Assembly: GCA_050084515.1 (NCBI GenBank)
Contig: CM114274.1
Location: 28,458,001 to 28,522,000 of the forward strand
Source: Blasia pusilla
Lineage: Eukaryota > Marchantiophyta > Marchantiopsida > Blasiales
Direction of reading: 5' to 3'
DNA length: 64,000 nucleotides
Shown: positions 47,189 to 57,412 of the stretch, piece after piece
How positions within the stretch are numbered: position 1 is the first letter of the stretch
How the letters are laid out: each line of letters starts with the position of its first letter
Notes under the pieces: generated by a model
What the model was told of the DNA's origin: nothing
The model's input: the letters and a program-made list of their open reading frames with translations, nothing else
Databases searched by the model: none
Translations under genes and position numbers: made by a program

Positions 47189-47195
47189 TATAAAT
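47189..47195 (+). promoter_or_regulatory. TATA box of MULE-2 methyltransferase gene
   Basis: TATAAAT in the conserved setting AAAAAGTATAAATGGGCGAG, about 230 bases above the ATG at 47422. Confidence 0.65.
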
Positions 47196-47421
47196 GGGCG
47201 AGGGTTCGCTCATTTCCAGTTCTTTGTTTCGCGATCTCAATTGCTCTTCTGCGCAGCACCTGACTAGATACCAAGGGGCGCTTTACACGGCGACTCATCG
47301 CGAGACGATTCGAGCTACTTATCAAGGCGACTCATCGCGACATCAGCAAGGTGACTCATTGAGGCGATTCATCGTGCATAGAGAGAAATTTCCTTGTCCA
47401 TAGGAGGCATTTTTGGGAACA

Positions 47422-50280
47422 ATGATAAGGAAAAAATCTCAAGAAAACAAGGCTGGGAGCTTCATTCCCAAGTCCAAAGTGTCTGTGTCTGAGCGTGCAA
47501 AGTTCATCCAAGCTGCAGTATCTGGAGCTACAATGTACACGGCAAGCAAGATGCAACGCTACATTGCCATTCTCAACCCCGAACTTGGCCTTGATTTCTA
47601 CAAGGAGCTGAAGGTGATAATCAAGCGCCAGCGGAAGAGAGATGAAGATCCGCAAGGTCGGATTGGGGAGAAAGCGTCTCTCAATCGCGTGCATCGATTT
47701 GCCTTGTCTGGAATTTCGGAATTTAGGAGAATTTGAGTGATGAAAATCAGTCTCGAGGGCACAGAGGCCCAAAAGAGGGCGGCACACCATCCTCCAGGTG
47801 TCTCTGATCCAATGATCTCCCACTGGCTCCATGAATAGTCATTCTGGGACGCATTGCGGCTTCTCAGAAAGTCCATGCTCGTGGGTCTCCAAGCGGAGCT
47901 GAAAAGAATAGAGCCAGTTTCGGAGGAAGCAAACCTGGAGAGTGCTGAAGATTTTGAACTTTGGCTGGATGACATGCGGGACAAGCCCATAACAAACCCA
48001 GGTTTGAGGACGATGTTCAAGGATCGCATCCTCCCTCAAGCAGACCTTGATGAAGAAATAGAGGCGAAGAAAAGGGATTTCGCAAAGAAGAAGGGAGATC
48101 TTCAGGAGCAGGCAGCCGATGCATCTCGACTAAGAGCTGCCCAACGCATGGTGTTCACGTACCTTGTCCATTGTAAGAATGCACATACATGGCGAAAAAT
48201 ACCGGCATCCCGCAAATTATGGGCTTCTCGGCCTGATGGAGAGACATTTTCCATGTACGACATGGAGATGGCTGAAAGCATGTCCGATTGGGAGGTGGAG
48301 AATTGCCCGATCTGGGAGGACTTCAACAACCCTGAGGACATAACCGAGAAAGATCTACACCTGCTCTATGATGCAGTGGCCGCAGGTAGGGACGACATCC
48401 CCAATTTTGTGCAGTCTGAAGACTTTTTCGGAGGAGATGCGGAGGAGCAAGCCCTCAAGACAGCGGAGTTGGTGTCCAAGGTCGTCACCGCCAAGGACAA
48501 ATCTACAGCGGGTCTCAAAGCCAAGGCGAGGGGATCGAAGAATTCCGAGGCCGAGTCTTCCCAAAGAGAGACTAAAAATTCAAGGCGAGAGCCGGAATCG
48601 TCCGGGCGAGCGGGGAGAGAGGGTCAGACCAGGTCCTCCACAAAAAAAACTACACCAGAGTCTGAGGTAATAGAGACCCCAACAAGCCGACCGCAGACTC
48701 GGGAGAAGCGGAAGCGAGAGGCGCCGGGGTTGTCCCAGGGAGCAGACCTAGATGTGGAATACACTCCATCATCCTTGGGAAGACATAGAGAAACAACGAC
48801 CCGGACAAGCGTCATCATTCACTGCACGAATCTTCGGGATGAGCTGAAAAGTTTCAGTTCCCAAGCGTCGACACCCGCCATCGAGAAATTGACAACGTTG
48901 GGATAGAAGCTTCAACAAAACGGGTGAGCTCCTTGGACGGTCCATGGGGAGGTCGAAGAGGTAGCAGTGGATCTCCTTGTCACTGATTTGCCCACGGGGT
49001 TGCGCTTGTGGGACAAGAATCCATCCGACGGGGTCCCAGACTGGAATGTCCCTCTTTCTTATGACCAGATCGCGCTCCTATTTTTTTTGCAAGCGCTTTT
49101 CTCAGGGATAAGGGCTGTTTCTTAGTTTTGACTGGAGGGAGCAAGGATGAGCTCTTCAACCTGCAATGCGTCAAGAGGTCGCTGAAGTGGAGGACGGCGC
49201 ACTCGTGGATCATCAAGAACGAGTACCCACTCTGATCCGCGACGAGTCAAATCCGGGTAAGGGCTCCAAATCCGTATCCAAATTGTATTTCTCCGATGGG
49301 TTGCATCTTTGAATGCAACGCGTTAGATTTTTTGAGGTGGAGACTTCGATGGTGCAATCCGTCTGAAAGCCACGCGTTGCAAATTTACGGTAAGCCTCCA
49401 TTGGGTGAATGCAACCCATCGGGTTCCGACGGGTTGCAAGTGCTTATGCTTTTTCCTTGTGTTTCTGGAATGATGTAACCCGTCTGAAAGTGACGGGTTG
49501 CTCTTAGCCAACCATGGGCTGCTCTAAGCTAGCAACCTGTCGCGTTCCGACGAGTTGCTCATGGACAAAAAAATCACAGGACACTTGTAAAACAACCCGT
49601 CGGACTTCGACAGGTTGCTCCAATGTTAGGATTATAACAAAGTTTTCAAGGGTTAAGCGAAGTTCTTTGGGGACGTGTTGCACATTATGTCACCATACTG
49701 AGAGTAGACCTGTGGTCAAGTAGCTCTTTCTTGTTGGTGACATTGTTTCCAACGTGCTTCTTTACTGATGGACCACTCCTATGTTAACTGCTTTTTTTGG
49801 CCCGAGCACAACTTCCAGGTGTTTGAGATCCTGGATCTTGTGGATCCATGCTCCAATGGATACAGCTTAGATAGTTTATACAATTCCCCCCCGGGAATTT
49901 ACATGCAAGATGGTACCCCCTTACTTGGAGGAAGGGAAAAGTCGCCAGCCTTGATGCAAACGCTCATCGAGCTCTGCTCAAGGCCGGGTGACTTGGTATT
50001 CGACTTAGTGGGCCTTTTAGGGGCGAGTATTAGAGGCGCGTGGCAGAGTGGTAGGAACATTCTTTGCCTTGAGGGAAGGCAGCAACTGTTTGACCTTTGC
50101 AAAGAGGCAAAGGCAGATTACGACAGGCTAGTTGGGGCGTACAACTCTCCTCCGATGCTGAGAGCTCTGGTTCCAAACCCACCATTGGTAGTAACACCAT
50201 CGTCACTTCCCACAATTCCGAAAATGAGGAGGGCAAGGCCGACAGTAATTTTGGAAGAGCTCTCGGACGATGACGAGTGA
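47422..50280 (+). pseudogene. MULE-2 methyltransferase gene lacking the ParB region
   Basis: The start MIRKKSQENKAGSFIPKSK jumps straight into SERAKFIQAAV, which in MULE-1 lies in exon 3; exon 1 remainder, exon 2 with the ParB-like domain, and introns 1 and 2 are deleted. The rest is well kept: a long open frame 47854-48906 covers the middle region (WEVENCPIWEDFNNPEDITEKD) and the linker. Motif IV reads VTDLPTGLRLW (48985-48996). The last exon from 49768 carries RPGDLVFDLVGLLGAS and NILCLEGRQQLFDL. Stops at 47736 and 48906 and a frameshift near 49087 break it. Confidence 0.85.
49295..49625. repeat. palindrome array in the last intron (MULE-2)
   Basis: Six palindromes, more degraded than in MULE-1, lie in the intron before 49768, for example CAACCCATCGGGTTCCGACG and CAACCTGTCGCGTTCCGACG. 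Confidence 0.82.
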
Positions 50281-50705
50281 GTTCAAAGAACTCAAGGACC
50301 TTGCTTGATTGCAACGTTTGGAGTAGGGATTTATTTGATGATGAGGCAAAAGAATTCATAGAATAGATCAAATGTACAGTTCCGAGCTTCTTTCGGATGT
50401 AATAAAGGACAAGATTTTTTTCGAACAATGATGGTATTTGTAAAAGTTTGTTGAATATCTTTTTTGGTCTTGTCGAATGTGATCGTCTATGTACTCCGAA
50501 GACTTCTATTTTGCAACTCGTCGGATTTCCACGGCTTGCAACTTTTCACTTTTTGACCACTGCACCTTTTTAACCACTTCCAGGCAACCTGTCAAATTCT
50601 GACAAGTTGGCTGTGTGAGTGATCGGACTCTTTCCCTGTTGGTCCAACTTTAGAGGCATTATGGCGGGCTTCTTCACTTTGGCACCTTCCCCTAGTATTG
50701 TCAAA
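50281..50705. other. 3' flank of MULE-2 methyltransferase gene
   Basis: Conserved 3' sequence as in MULE-1, with palindrome remnants at about 50513-50540 and 50582-50610. The uninterrupted site of the MULE-1 solo LTR is at about 50710. Confidence 0.65.
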
Positions 50706-50770
50706 CAAGGCGTAGGCTTCTTCTCTTCTCTAAGACGTGTTGGATTCCTACTACCTGTTGGATTGCCATC

Positions 50771-51058
50771 ATGGTATTTCCAAGGACGGGAGCACATATT
50801 GATACTAGATGGGTGTCACATTGCAGAGCGTACAAGATATACTGCCGAGGAATGTGGTGGGACTCAAATCAGGTTACATGGGACCGTTATGGTGTACCTA
50901 GGGGAGGGCCAAGGCTCTCCAATTCGCCAACATTGTCGATCCCCGTCTACAATCGGCCAGAGGAGCCACTTGTATCCCAGGACATTCCTTTTGTACAGGA
51001 ACCTAGGAGAGTTAGGAGTAAATTTGTAGATGACGAGGCTGAAGAAATGATAGACTAG
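50771..51058 (+). CDS. conserved hypothetical exon at the right side of MULE-2
   Basis: Homologue of 41662-41982: HIDTRWVSHCRAYKIYCRG, DRYGVPRGGPRLSNSP, IPVYNRPEEPLVSQDIPFV and the tail FVDDEAEEMID. The open frame and the acidic end survive in both copies although the neighbouring genes are broken. Function unknown. Confidence 0.45.
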   Translation: MVFPRTGAHIDTRWVSHCRAYKIYCRGMWWDSNQVTWDRYGVPRGGPRLSNSPTLSIPVYNRPEEPLVSQDIPFVQEPRRVRSKFVDDEAEEMID

Positions 51059-51774
51059 ATCAAATGTACATTTCCGAAGTTCCTTCGGATGTAATAAAGG
51101 ACGAGATTTTTTCAAACGATAATGGTGTTTGTAAAAGTTTGTTGAATATTTTTTTTGGACTTGTTGATTGTGTTCGTCTAGCTACTCCGAATGTTTATTT
51201 TGCAACCTATCGGATTCCAACGGGTTGCAACTTTTCACTTTTTGACCACTGCAACTTTTCAACCATTTCCAAGCAAGTTGTCGGATTCCAACAGGTTGGC
51301 TGCTTGAGTGATTGGACTCTTTCCCTGGGAGACCAAATTCTGAGGCATTGTGGCGGGCTTCTTCACTTTTGGCTCGTTCTCCTAGTATCGTCAAACCAGT
51401 CTTAGGCTTCTTTTCTTCTCTAAGACGTGATGGATTCCTTGAGAATCATTGAGATGAGATTGCTACTTCTGGTCAAATTATTTGCCAATGGTCCTCCAAC
51501 AAAAATACCCCTGGGCACAGCTTATTGTAGACTGAGACAGGAAATGTGAAGAAAATTAGGCTCACTTGGAGAGTGATGGAAAAATGTTTGTAGTGGTCTT
51601 ATGATGTCTACTTGTTTTTCTCCCCCTGAAAAAAGGAGGTTTCTTAAGGCCCGAATATGGACCACTACCTACTCTCTTCTAAAGATTTCATGGATTTCAT
51701 GGATATTTGAACAAAAATTTCAAATATGTCAAAAAGTTTTGAAGAGAGGAGGCGGATTTGGCCCTTTTTTTTTA
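51059..51774. other. right subterminal region of MULE-2
   Basis: Non-coding, matches 41986-42918 in MULE-1, with palindrome remnants near 51200-51225 and 51275-51300. No gene seen. Confidence 0.6.
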
Positions 51775-51820
51775 AGAGAGACTCTCCTCTCTTCCTCTCT
51801 CCTGCCACAATACCAGCCCC

Positions 51821-53574
51821 CGCATGGACATGTCCTCAATCAAATCACTAGGCCAAGTGATGGCGGTGCCAAATGCTGCTAAGGTCGCCATTTCTCCTCG
51901 CCGGCGCTTGATCACTGCACCTGTGAATCAAATAGGTAATGAGCTAAGGTCACCTGACTACCATCCTGGTCTAAAGAATGTTGACTCCTCCCAATAATCC
52001 ACGGAAAAACCCATCAGGTACAACACTACTCCACCAACCAAGACATCATAGGACTCTACATCAGTCACTATTGCCTTGGCCCGCACCACAAACTCATCTG
52101 GAGGATGTTCCGAGAAAATCCTCACCACGACCACCTGTCGGGTGAAATTTTGTGTGGTACTTGCTCCATCCAAGGATTTCTGTATCCGGAATGGACAACG
52201 CTCCACATCGGCCCTCGTCAAGCCCAAACCTCTGAATGGTGCTTTCCCCAACATGAGGGGTTGCGCTCATGAATCCAACAAGACGCGCTGCAAATTAAAA
52301 GCTCTACCTCTTAGACTGACCAATTGGAAGACCTCTCCCCTGTTATCTAGCAAAACAACACCAAGAGAAGCCATGGCACGCTCTATCGCCGGTCTAGTGG
52401 GCATCTACTCCATCCTAGCAACCACAGCCTACCATGAATCTGACGTGGACGGCCCGAGCATAAGCCCCAAGGGCAGGTTCGTCACCTCCTCTCCAATCAC
52501 CTCTAAACGTGATGCAAGAACTCCAACTCCATGCTCACAAAGCGTAGCGGCCAACCAAAAAACCTTGGCAAGCGTACCTCCCAACGTCATAACATCAGAA
52601 GCAAAAATTAATGGAGACAACGGTGGCCCTCCCCAACAACGTGCTCGACACATGCTCCTCCTTGAGCATCTGCAATAGGAGTCGTCGCACTCGCTTCTCC
52701 CATGGCCCTCTATGCCTGCACACCAACAACATCACCAACTCTCCAAGAACTCTAATCAGGACCCATCAATGGGATCCTCATCGCCTTGAACAACGTGAAG
52801 GACTAAGGAAGCCAGGTCTGTTTCGTGGCCTGCCCTCACTATGGATCCAACTCTACGGCTGCTCCACACGTAACCACTGCGGCGGCCTCCATCTGGGCAA
52901 CCTCGTACATCAAAACATGATTCTCCTTAATCCTAATGACTCCATAAGATGTCAATGCCACGGATCTGGCATCGAATAACCTCAATGCCATAGCGGCAAT
53001 TTGCTCTTGTAGCTGTTGTATCTGAGCAGCCATCCCAGCCTCACGCCCGACGTCTCCCTCTAAGCGTCTAGGTGGTGGGACTCTACCTCCTCCATGGGCA
53101 ACTCCACCACCCCCTCGGGAGAATCCAACTCTTCATCCCCCAACACGACCACCTGGTGTACGACTTCTAGGCCCACCCAAACCTGCAACTCGCTCTAGTG
53201 CCCTTTCTGGCCATTGGTCCGGACGTAACTCTAGGTGCAAGGTGAAACACCTGGCAAGTATGTGATTGTACCTATGACACTAGTCATACTGATAACCTCC
53301 TGGTGTAGCACCATCTCCTCCTCCATGCTAGGGCACACGACCATGACCCTAATGAGTGCAATCGCAATGATGATGGGCTCGATCACATGACCAACAAGTA
53401 ATTGTAGGCGGCTGCTACAGAGCCGCATATGAAGGCGCACGTCTCTGTGGCACGGCCTTCCGATATCCTCCCTAAGCTTATGGTGCCACAGACCTATCTC
53501 AGAATCCACGTTGTTGCATTGGTGGTGCAGGAAATCGTGACTGCTCTCGCCTAGAACCCATGGTGGCTTTGGTC
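51821..53574 (-). pseudogene. gypsy/DNMT copy 2, piece 1: gag and protease side
   Basis: Minus-strand reading matches copy A from the gag region (about 13430) to about 14700: the EEEMVLHQEV region, QLQEQIAAMALRLFDA coiled part, the AVEL segment, and the protease-side sequence. Right edge 53574 is the left end of a MULE terminus; left edge 51821 is the right terminus of MULE-2. Many frameshifts. Confidence 0.8.
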
Positions 53575-53640
53575 GAGGAGCGGTAAGAGGAGAGGAAGAG
53601 AGGAAGAGAGGAGAGAGGAGAGAGGAGAGAGGAAGATATT
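53575..53640 (+). repeat. extra MULE left terminus
   Basis: GAGGAGCGGTAAGAGG followed by the purine repeat, like the left ends of MULE-1 and MULE-2, directly next to gypsy sequence. After about 53633 it departs from the MULE sequence. It is either the true left end of MULE-3 with an insertion behind it, or a remnant of a fourth copy. Confidence 0.75.
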
Positions 53641-53870
53641 GGCAACCCCTAGGGCTCCTCCAATATCTTCTTCTCTCCTCCACCATGTTGTGCTCCTCCT
53701 CCATGTTGCGGTCAATGTTCTTGGTGGTCCTAAAAACATTTCTCAACGTAAGGGAGGTGTTCATAAGAAGCATCCCCTCTCGCACACATGTCTGCAGGGT
53801 TCGGTCCAGCACCATGTACCATGATTGGATAGCCTGAGCCTTTGTCATCCCCTGAATGACGTCAATCAAT
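53641..53870. other. 230-bp segment between two MULE left ends
   Basis: It starts with an 11-bp inverted repeat GAAGATATTGG...CCAATATCTTC. The minus strand is open: MTKAQAIQSWYMVLDRT, then LRNVFRTTKNIDRNMEEE. I do not recognise the protein; it could be captured host or transposon sequence. It is not present in the other MULE copies. Confidence 0.45.
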
Positions 53871-54255
53871 GAGGTGCGGTAAGAGGAGAGTAAGAGAGGA
53901 GAGAGGAAACTACCTTCAACCAAAAGAGATACTGTTTTTTGAAGAGAGTTTCTGTTGGGTTGAAGAGAGGAAACTTTTTGTGTGAATTTTTTTGCACTTT
54001 TCTGCTCAATTTTTAGCCTTCCCACACTTTTTTTTCTTCTTCCACATTTTGGCAACCCATCTGAGTCTGACGAGTTGCAAATTGCACAAAATTTAGAAAA
54101 CTGAAAAATCAGTGGAATCATAAGTGTGGAACCAATCACTTTTTCCATCCAAGGTATGGAAAAAATCTATCATTTGCCCTGGGATGAATAGAGTTCAAGC
54201 TCAAAGTGAAGGTTGTGGAAAAATGAAAGTACAATCTAAAACCTCATTTTGAATC

Positions 54256-55273
54256 ATGGTCTCATCAAGAGTCCGTCAGAAGCAAATTTGTATGTGTTTT
54301 GGGAAGATGGGATGTATATGTTAATAGTCTTGTATGTGGATGATCTTATCATCACAGGAGACCACAGTAAGAAAATAGAGGAAATGAAGGGAGTGTTGTA
54401 ATCCGAGTTTGAAATGTCAGATTTAGTTCTTTTGCACTACTTTATAGGGCTGGAGATTTGGCAACAGTCAGATTCTATTTTTCTCTCTGAGGAAAAGTAT
54501 GCTAGAGAAATCTTGAAGGCATTTGAGATGACCGAGTGTAAGGCAATGGTCTCGCCAATGGAGGTAGAGTTGAAACTCTTGATGGAGGAGGTTTCACCAT
54601 TGGTAGATGAAAAGTTGTACAGAAAGCTTGTAGGAAATTTGATATTTTTGTGTAATACTAGACCAGATATTAGCTTCGCTGTGGGAGTGTTGCGTAGGTT
54701 CTCAACTAAGCCTCGTGAGAAACATTGGAAGGCAGGGATGCGTGTGTTGAAGTTCATCAAAGGCACTATCGAGTACGGCATCACCTATGGAGCAGGGACG
54801 GAAATGACAACTTTTTGTGACTCAGATTGGGCAGGAGATATGATTCTCGAAGATCAGTTTCGGGTTATTGCTTCTTGGTAGGATCAGGTGTGGTGTCATG
54901 GGTCAGCAAGAAGCAACCTAGAGTGGCTCTTTCTTCTACCAAGGCAGAGTACAAAGCGGCTTTTTATGCTTCTTTTGAAGCAATATGGTTGAGATGGATA
55001 TTGGAGGACATAGGAGAAGCACCAGAAAGTGCTATTGTAATGTGGTGTGACAATCAGAGTTGCATTGCCATAGCACGTAATCCTGTGTTTCATGCTCGTA
55101 CGAAGCACATAGAGATCCAGTATCATTTTTTTCGTGAATTGATCGAGAGAGAGGTTTTGAAGTTAGTCTATTGTCCAACAAAGGATAACCGTACAGACAT
55201 CTTCACGAAAGCTTTGAGCGGAGATCAGCTTCACCGACATCTGAAGGGCCTTGGCATAGGTCCAAGACAATAG
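54256..55273 (+). pseudogene. copia RT C-terminus and RNase H
   Basis: The chain GLIKSPSEANLYVFW leads to LYVDDLIITGD (catalytic YVDD), a stop at 54400, MSDLVLLHYFIGLEI, YRKLVGNLIFLCNTRPDISFAV, CDSDWAGD and, after a frame change near 54840, RSVSGYCFLVGSGVVSWVSKKQ, ALSSTKAEYKAA, CDNQSCIAIARNPVFHARTKHI and TDIFTKAL, the typical end of copia pol. RNase H Asp residues in CDSDWAGD and CDNQS are present. Only two breaks, so this insertion is younger than most others here. Confidence 0.93.
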
Positions 55274-55303
55274 TCCACCTGAGAGTGGATATTGAGGGGG
55301 GGT

Positions 55304-55724
55304 TGTTGGATTCTCAACATCCACTTCTCTGAGCACCATTAATCTGATCCGCCCCCTTGTATGAAAAGAAGCCTAGATTGATGGTTCCGACTTAGACGTC
55401 GAAGGAGTCATAGTAATATGACGTAGGTGGTTTCAGGAGTAGCGTTACTAGGATTATCTAACCCTATATTGCATCAAGGTGCGGGGCACGCTGATGCAAA
55501 ATTTTTCTATTAATAGAAATAAAGAAAAATAGGTTAAAACCCTAGTTTCCCGAGTAGTGAAATAGTCGAAAGCCGCAGCGGTAGCGCATTCCCGTATGTA
55601 AAGTAGTTATCTCCATGTTCAGGTTCCATCAAAGCTCTTCTGTGAGCGCACGGACGGACTAGGTCACTTTGTATCTCTAAGTTTTGTAAAGATTTCAGTG
55701 ATTTCGTCACTTTCTATTTTCTCA
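55304..55724 (+). repeat. copia 3' LTR
   Basis: It starts TGTTGGATTCTCAACATCC directly after a polypurine tract ATTGAGGGGGGG and ends TTTTCTCA, 421 bp. It is unrelated to the LTR at 2610-3042, so this is another copia family. Confidence 0.8.
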
Positions 55725-56344
55725 TAAAACATTCACTGATTTTGGAGAAGTTAGTGCATCATAGATTTGGGAGCAATCCAAGGTCTCTGAATACCTAGGC
55801 GGCGTGATTTCCTCATCCAAATCAATCACCGGGTTCGTTCCTTGATGCAGCCTCTTCACCTGCCTGAAGTCAAGATTCTTATCTGGTCTCCACGAGTCTC
55901 GCTTGGACTACTCTACCTCCATCTCTATGGGACGTCTTGAAACGCACCCACAAATATCCCCACCAATGTGTATGTCTTGCTCGAGGGGAGTTCTTGCTAT
56001 GCATCGATTGAAAGCTTCCACATAGAGTTTCTCATCACCCGATCTCACAGCCGCTCTGACATAGAGCTCGTAGATCGAAGGCCCCCTTCCTTTTGTTATG
56101 CCTTTTGTGAGGAAGATATGGGATGCTGCAGACTATAGCATTGCTCTTGCCTTGTCTTGTTGGCATGCTTCCACAAGTGAAATTATTTGGCATGCTTGTG
56201 ACGACCTCCAAGAGGAATGAACACTTTCTGCTCCACTTGTGTTGGGGCAGAGGGCATTTTCATGAATGTTCAATCCCTGCAACGACAGCAATATGAGAAG
56301 GAAACCAAAATAGCTCCAAAGTCAGAGAAAAAAGCTACCTGTCG

Positions 56345-56685
56345 GAACAAGACGGGTTGCAAGTCAAAGGCATCCCATAAATGACTCTGCAATTGGTTCT
56401 TGGGTGTTGCAACACCCAAGAACCACCTACTACAACTCGTCCGGGTCCGACGTGTTGCAAGAACCTTTGGGCACTCCGGGCTCGAAGATCCAAGTGCAAG
56501 TCATCCGAAACCCATTCGGGTCAAACTATTTGCAGGCCTTATATACATGCGACTTGCATACTTGTATACGGGTTGCACCAACATTCTTGATGCAATCCGT
56601 CCGTTTTCGACTGGTTGCACACTCAGGCAACCCGTCCGTTTCCAACGAGTTGCATACTCGGGCAACCTGTCGCATCCGACAAGTT
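56345..56685. repeat. palindromes in the transposase intron (MULE-3)
   Basis: Five degenerate palindromes, for example around 56435, 56600, 56630 and 56662, occupy the same intron as in the other copies. Confidence 0.78.
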
Positions 56686-57394
56686 TCTTGGTTTCTTTGG
56701 TTTGAAATCCCTATAGTGCCCACGCTTCTCAACTTGAGTTGCAACTTTTCAAACAATTCTCACCGTGAGCTCAACAAGACAAAATAGTGAACTCACCTGC
56801 ACCATGAAGTTTCCCGATTGTCTCATTCGTACAATCTACCAACTCAGCCAAGAGCACAACTCTTCGTACTTCCCCTCAATCGCATGCTTCCTCCACCACC
56901 CATGAAGTTCTTCTTGGCATTCCATGGCATGTTTCAAGGTTTTGCTATCCTTGCAACATTGGAGTAGAGTGACAAGCTCTATCCTCTTATTCTCCTTGAT
57001 GCAAGATTTGATGTACTAGGTCACAGACTGTTCCCAATGGAAAGCATCCGACCTTTCCCTCTCCGGTTGAACCTCTACACCCGAAAACACTTCCCTGATA
57101 GAAATCCATCCAGATTATGCATTGTCCGCCATGAACCCATAAATTTCCAGAGGTGGCCTTTTGTTTTCCTTCACCACCTCCAATAAGAGTAACCAACACA
57201 TCTTCAAATTGCCAACGTCTTCTGCTTTTACTTCACATACAAATATGGTTTTGAGTCCCTTATCCACATGGTCATAAATGTGAGCACCCATGGTCAACCA
57301 TCCATTCAGCGCTCTATAGCAAATATCAAAGCTTACCCAGCTGCCGTAAAGATCTTCCCCTTCCCTCATTTGATCTATAAGATCTAGGCCACCT

Positions 57395-57412
57395 ATATAT
57401 ATATATATATAT
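57395..57412. repeat. TA microsatellite inside transposase exon
   Basis: Nine TA units replace coding sequence that in MULE-1 encodes part of the RAHVFKMSTT segment; it is absent from MULE-1. Confidence 0.85.

Larger units (their letters stand above)
44163..51820. mobile_element. MULE-2: internally deleted copy
   Basis: The 7,658-bp copy starts GAGGTGCGGTAAGAGG and ends TACCAGCCCC like MULE-1. Its flanks TACATGGATA (44153-44162) and CGCATGGACA (51821-51830) differ at three positions, all transitions, so they look like a decayed 10-bp target duplication. Joining the flanks restores gypsy sequence equal to about 14690 of copy A. The transposase has lost its N-terminal half and the methyltransferase gene its ParB part, both by internal deletion. 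Confidence 0.88.
54256..55724 (+). mobile_element. copia 3' fragment (RT end, RNase H, 3' LTR) inside MULE-3
   Basis: The left joint lies after CCTCATTTTG, the right joint before TAAAACATTCACTG, both shared with MULE-1 (30264 and 31223). The fragment holds the end of RT with YVDD (54333-54344), RNase H and a 3' LTR. As it is not a whole element and no target duplication is seen, it probably arrived by repair or recombination that also deleted about 950 bases of transposase gene. Confidence 0.85.

Noticed and set aside
53641-53740. Microproteins on the plus strand next to the extra MULE end
   Set aside because: They are antisense to a longer minus-strand frame and overlap a purine repeat; no support.
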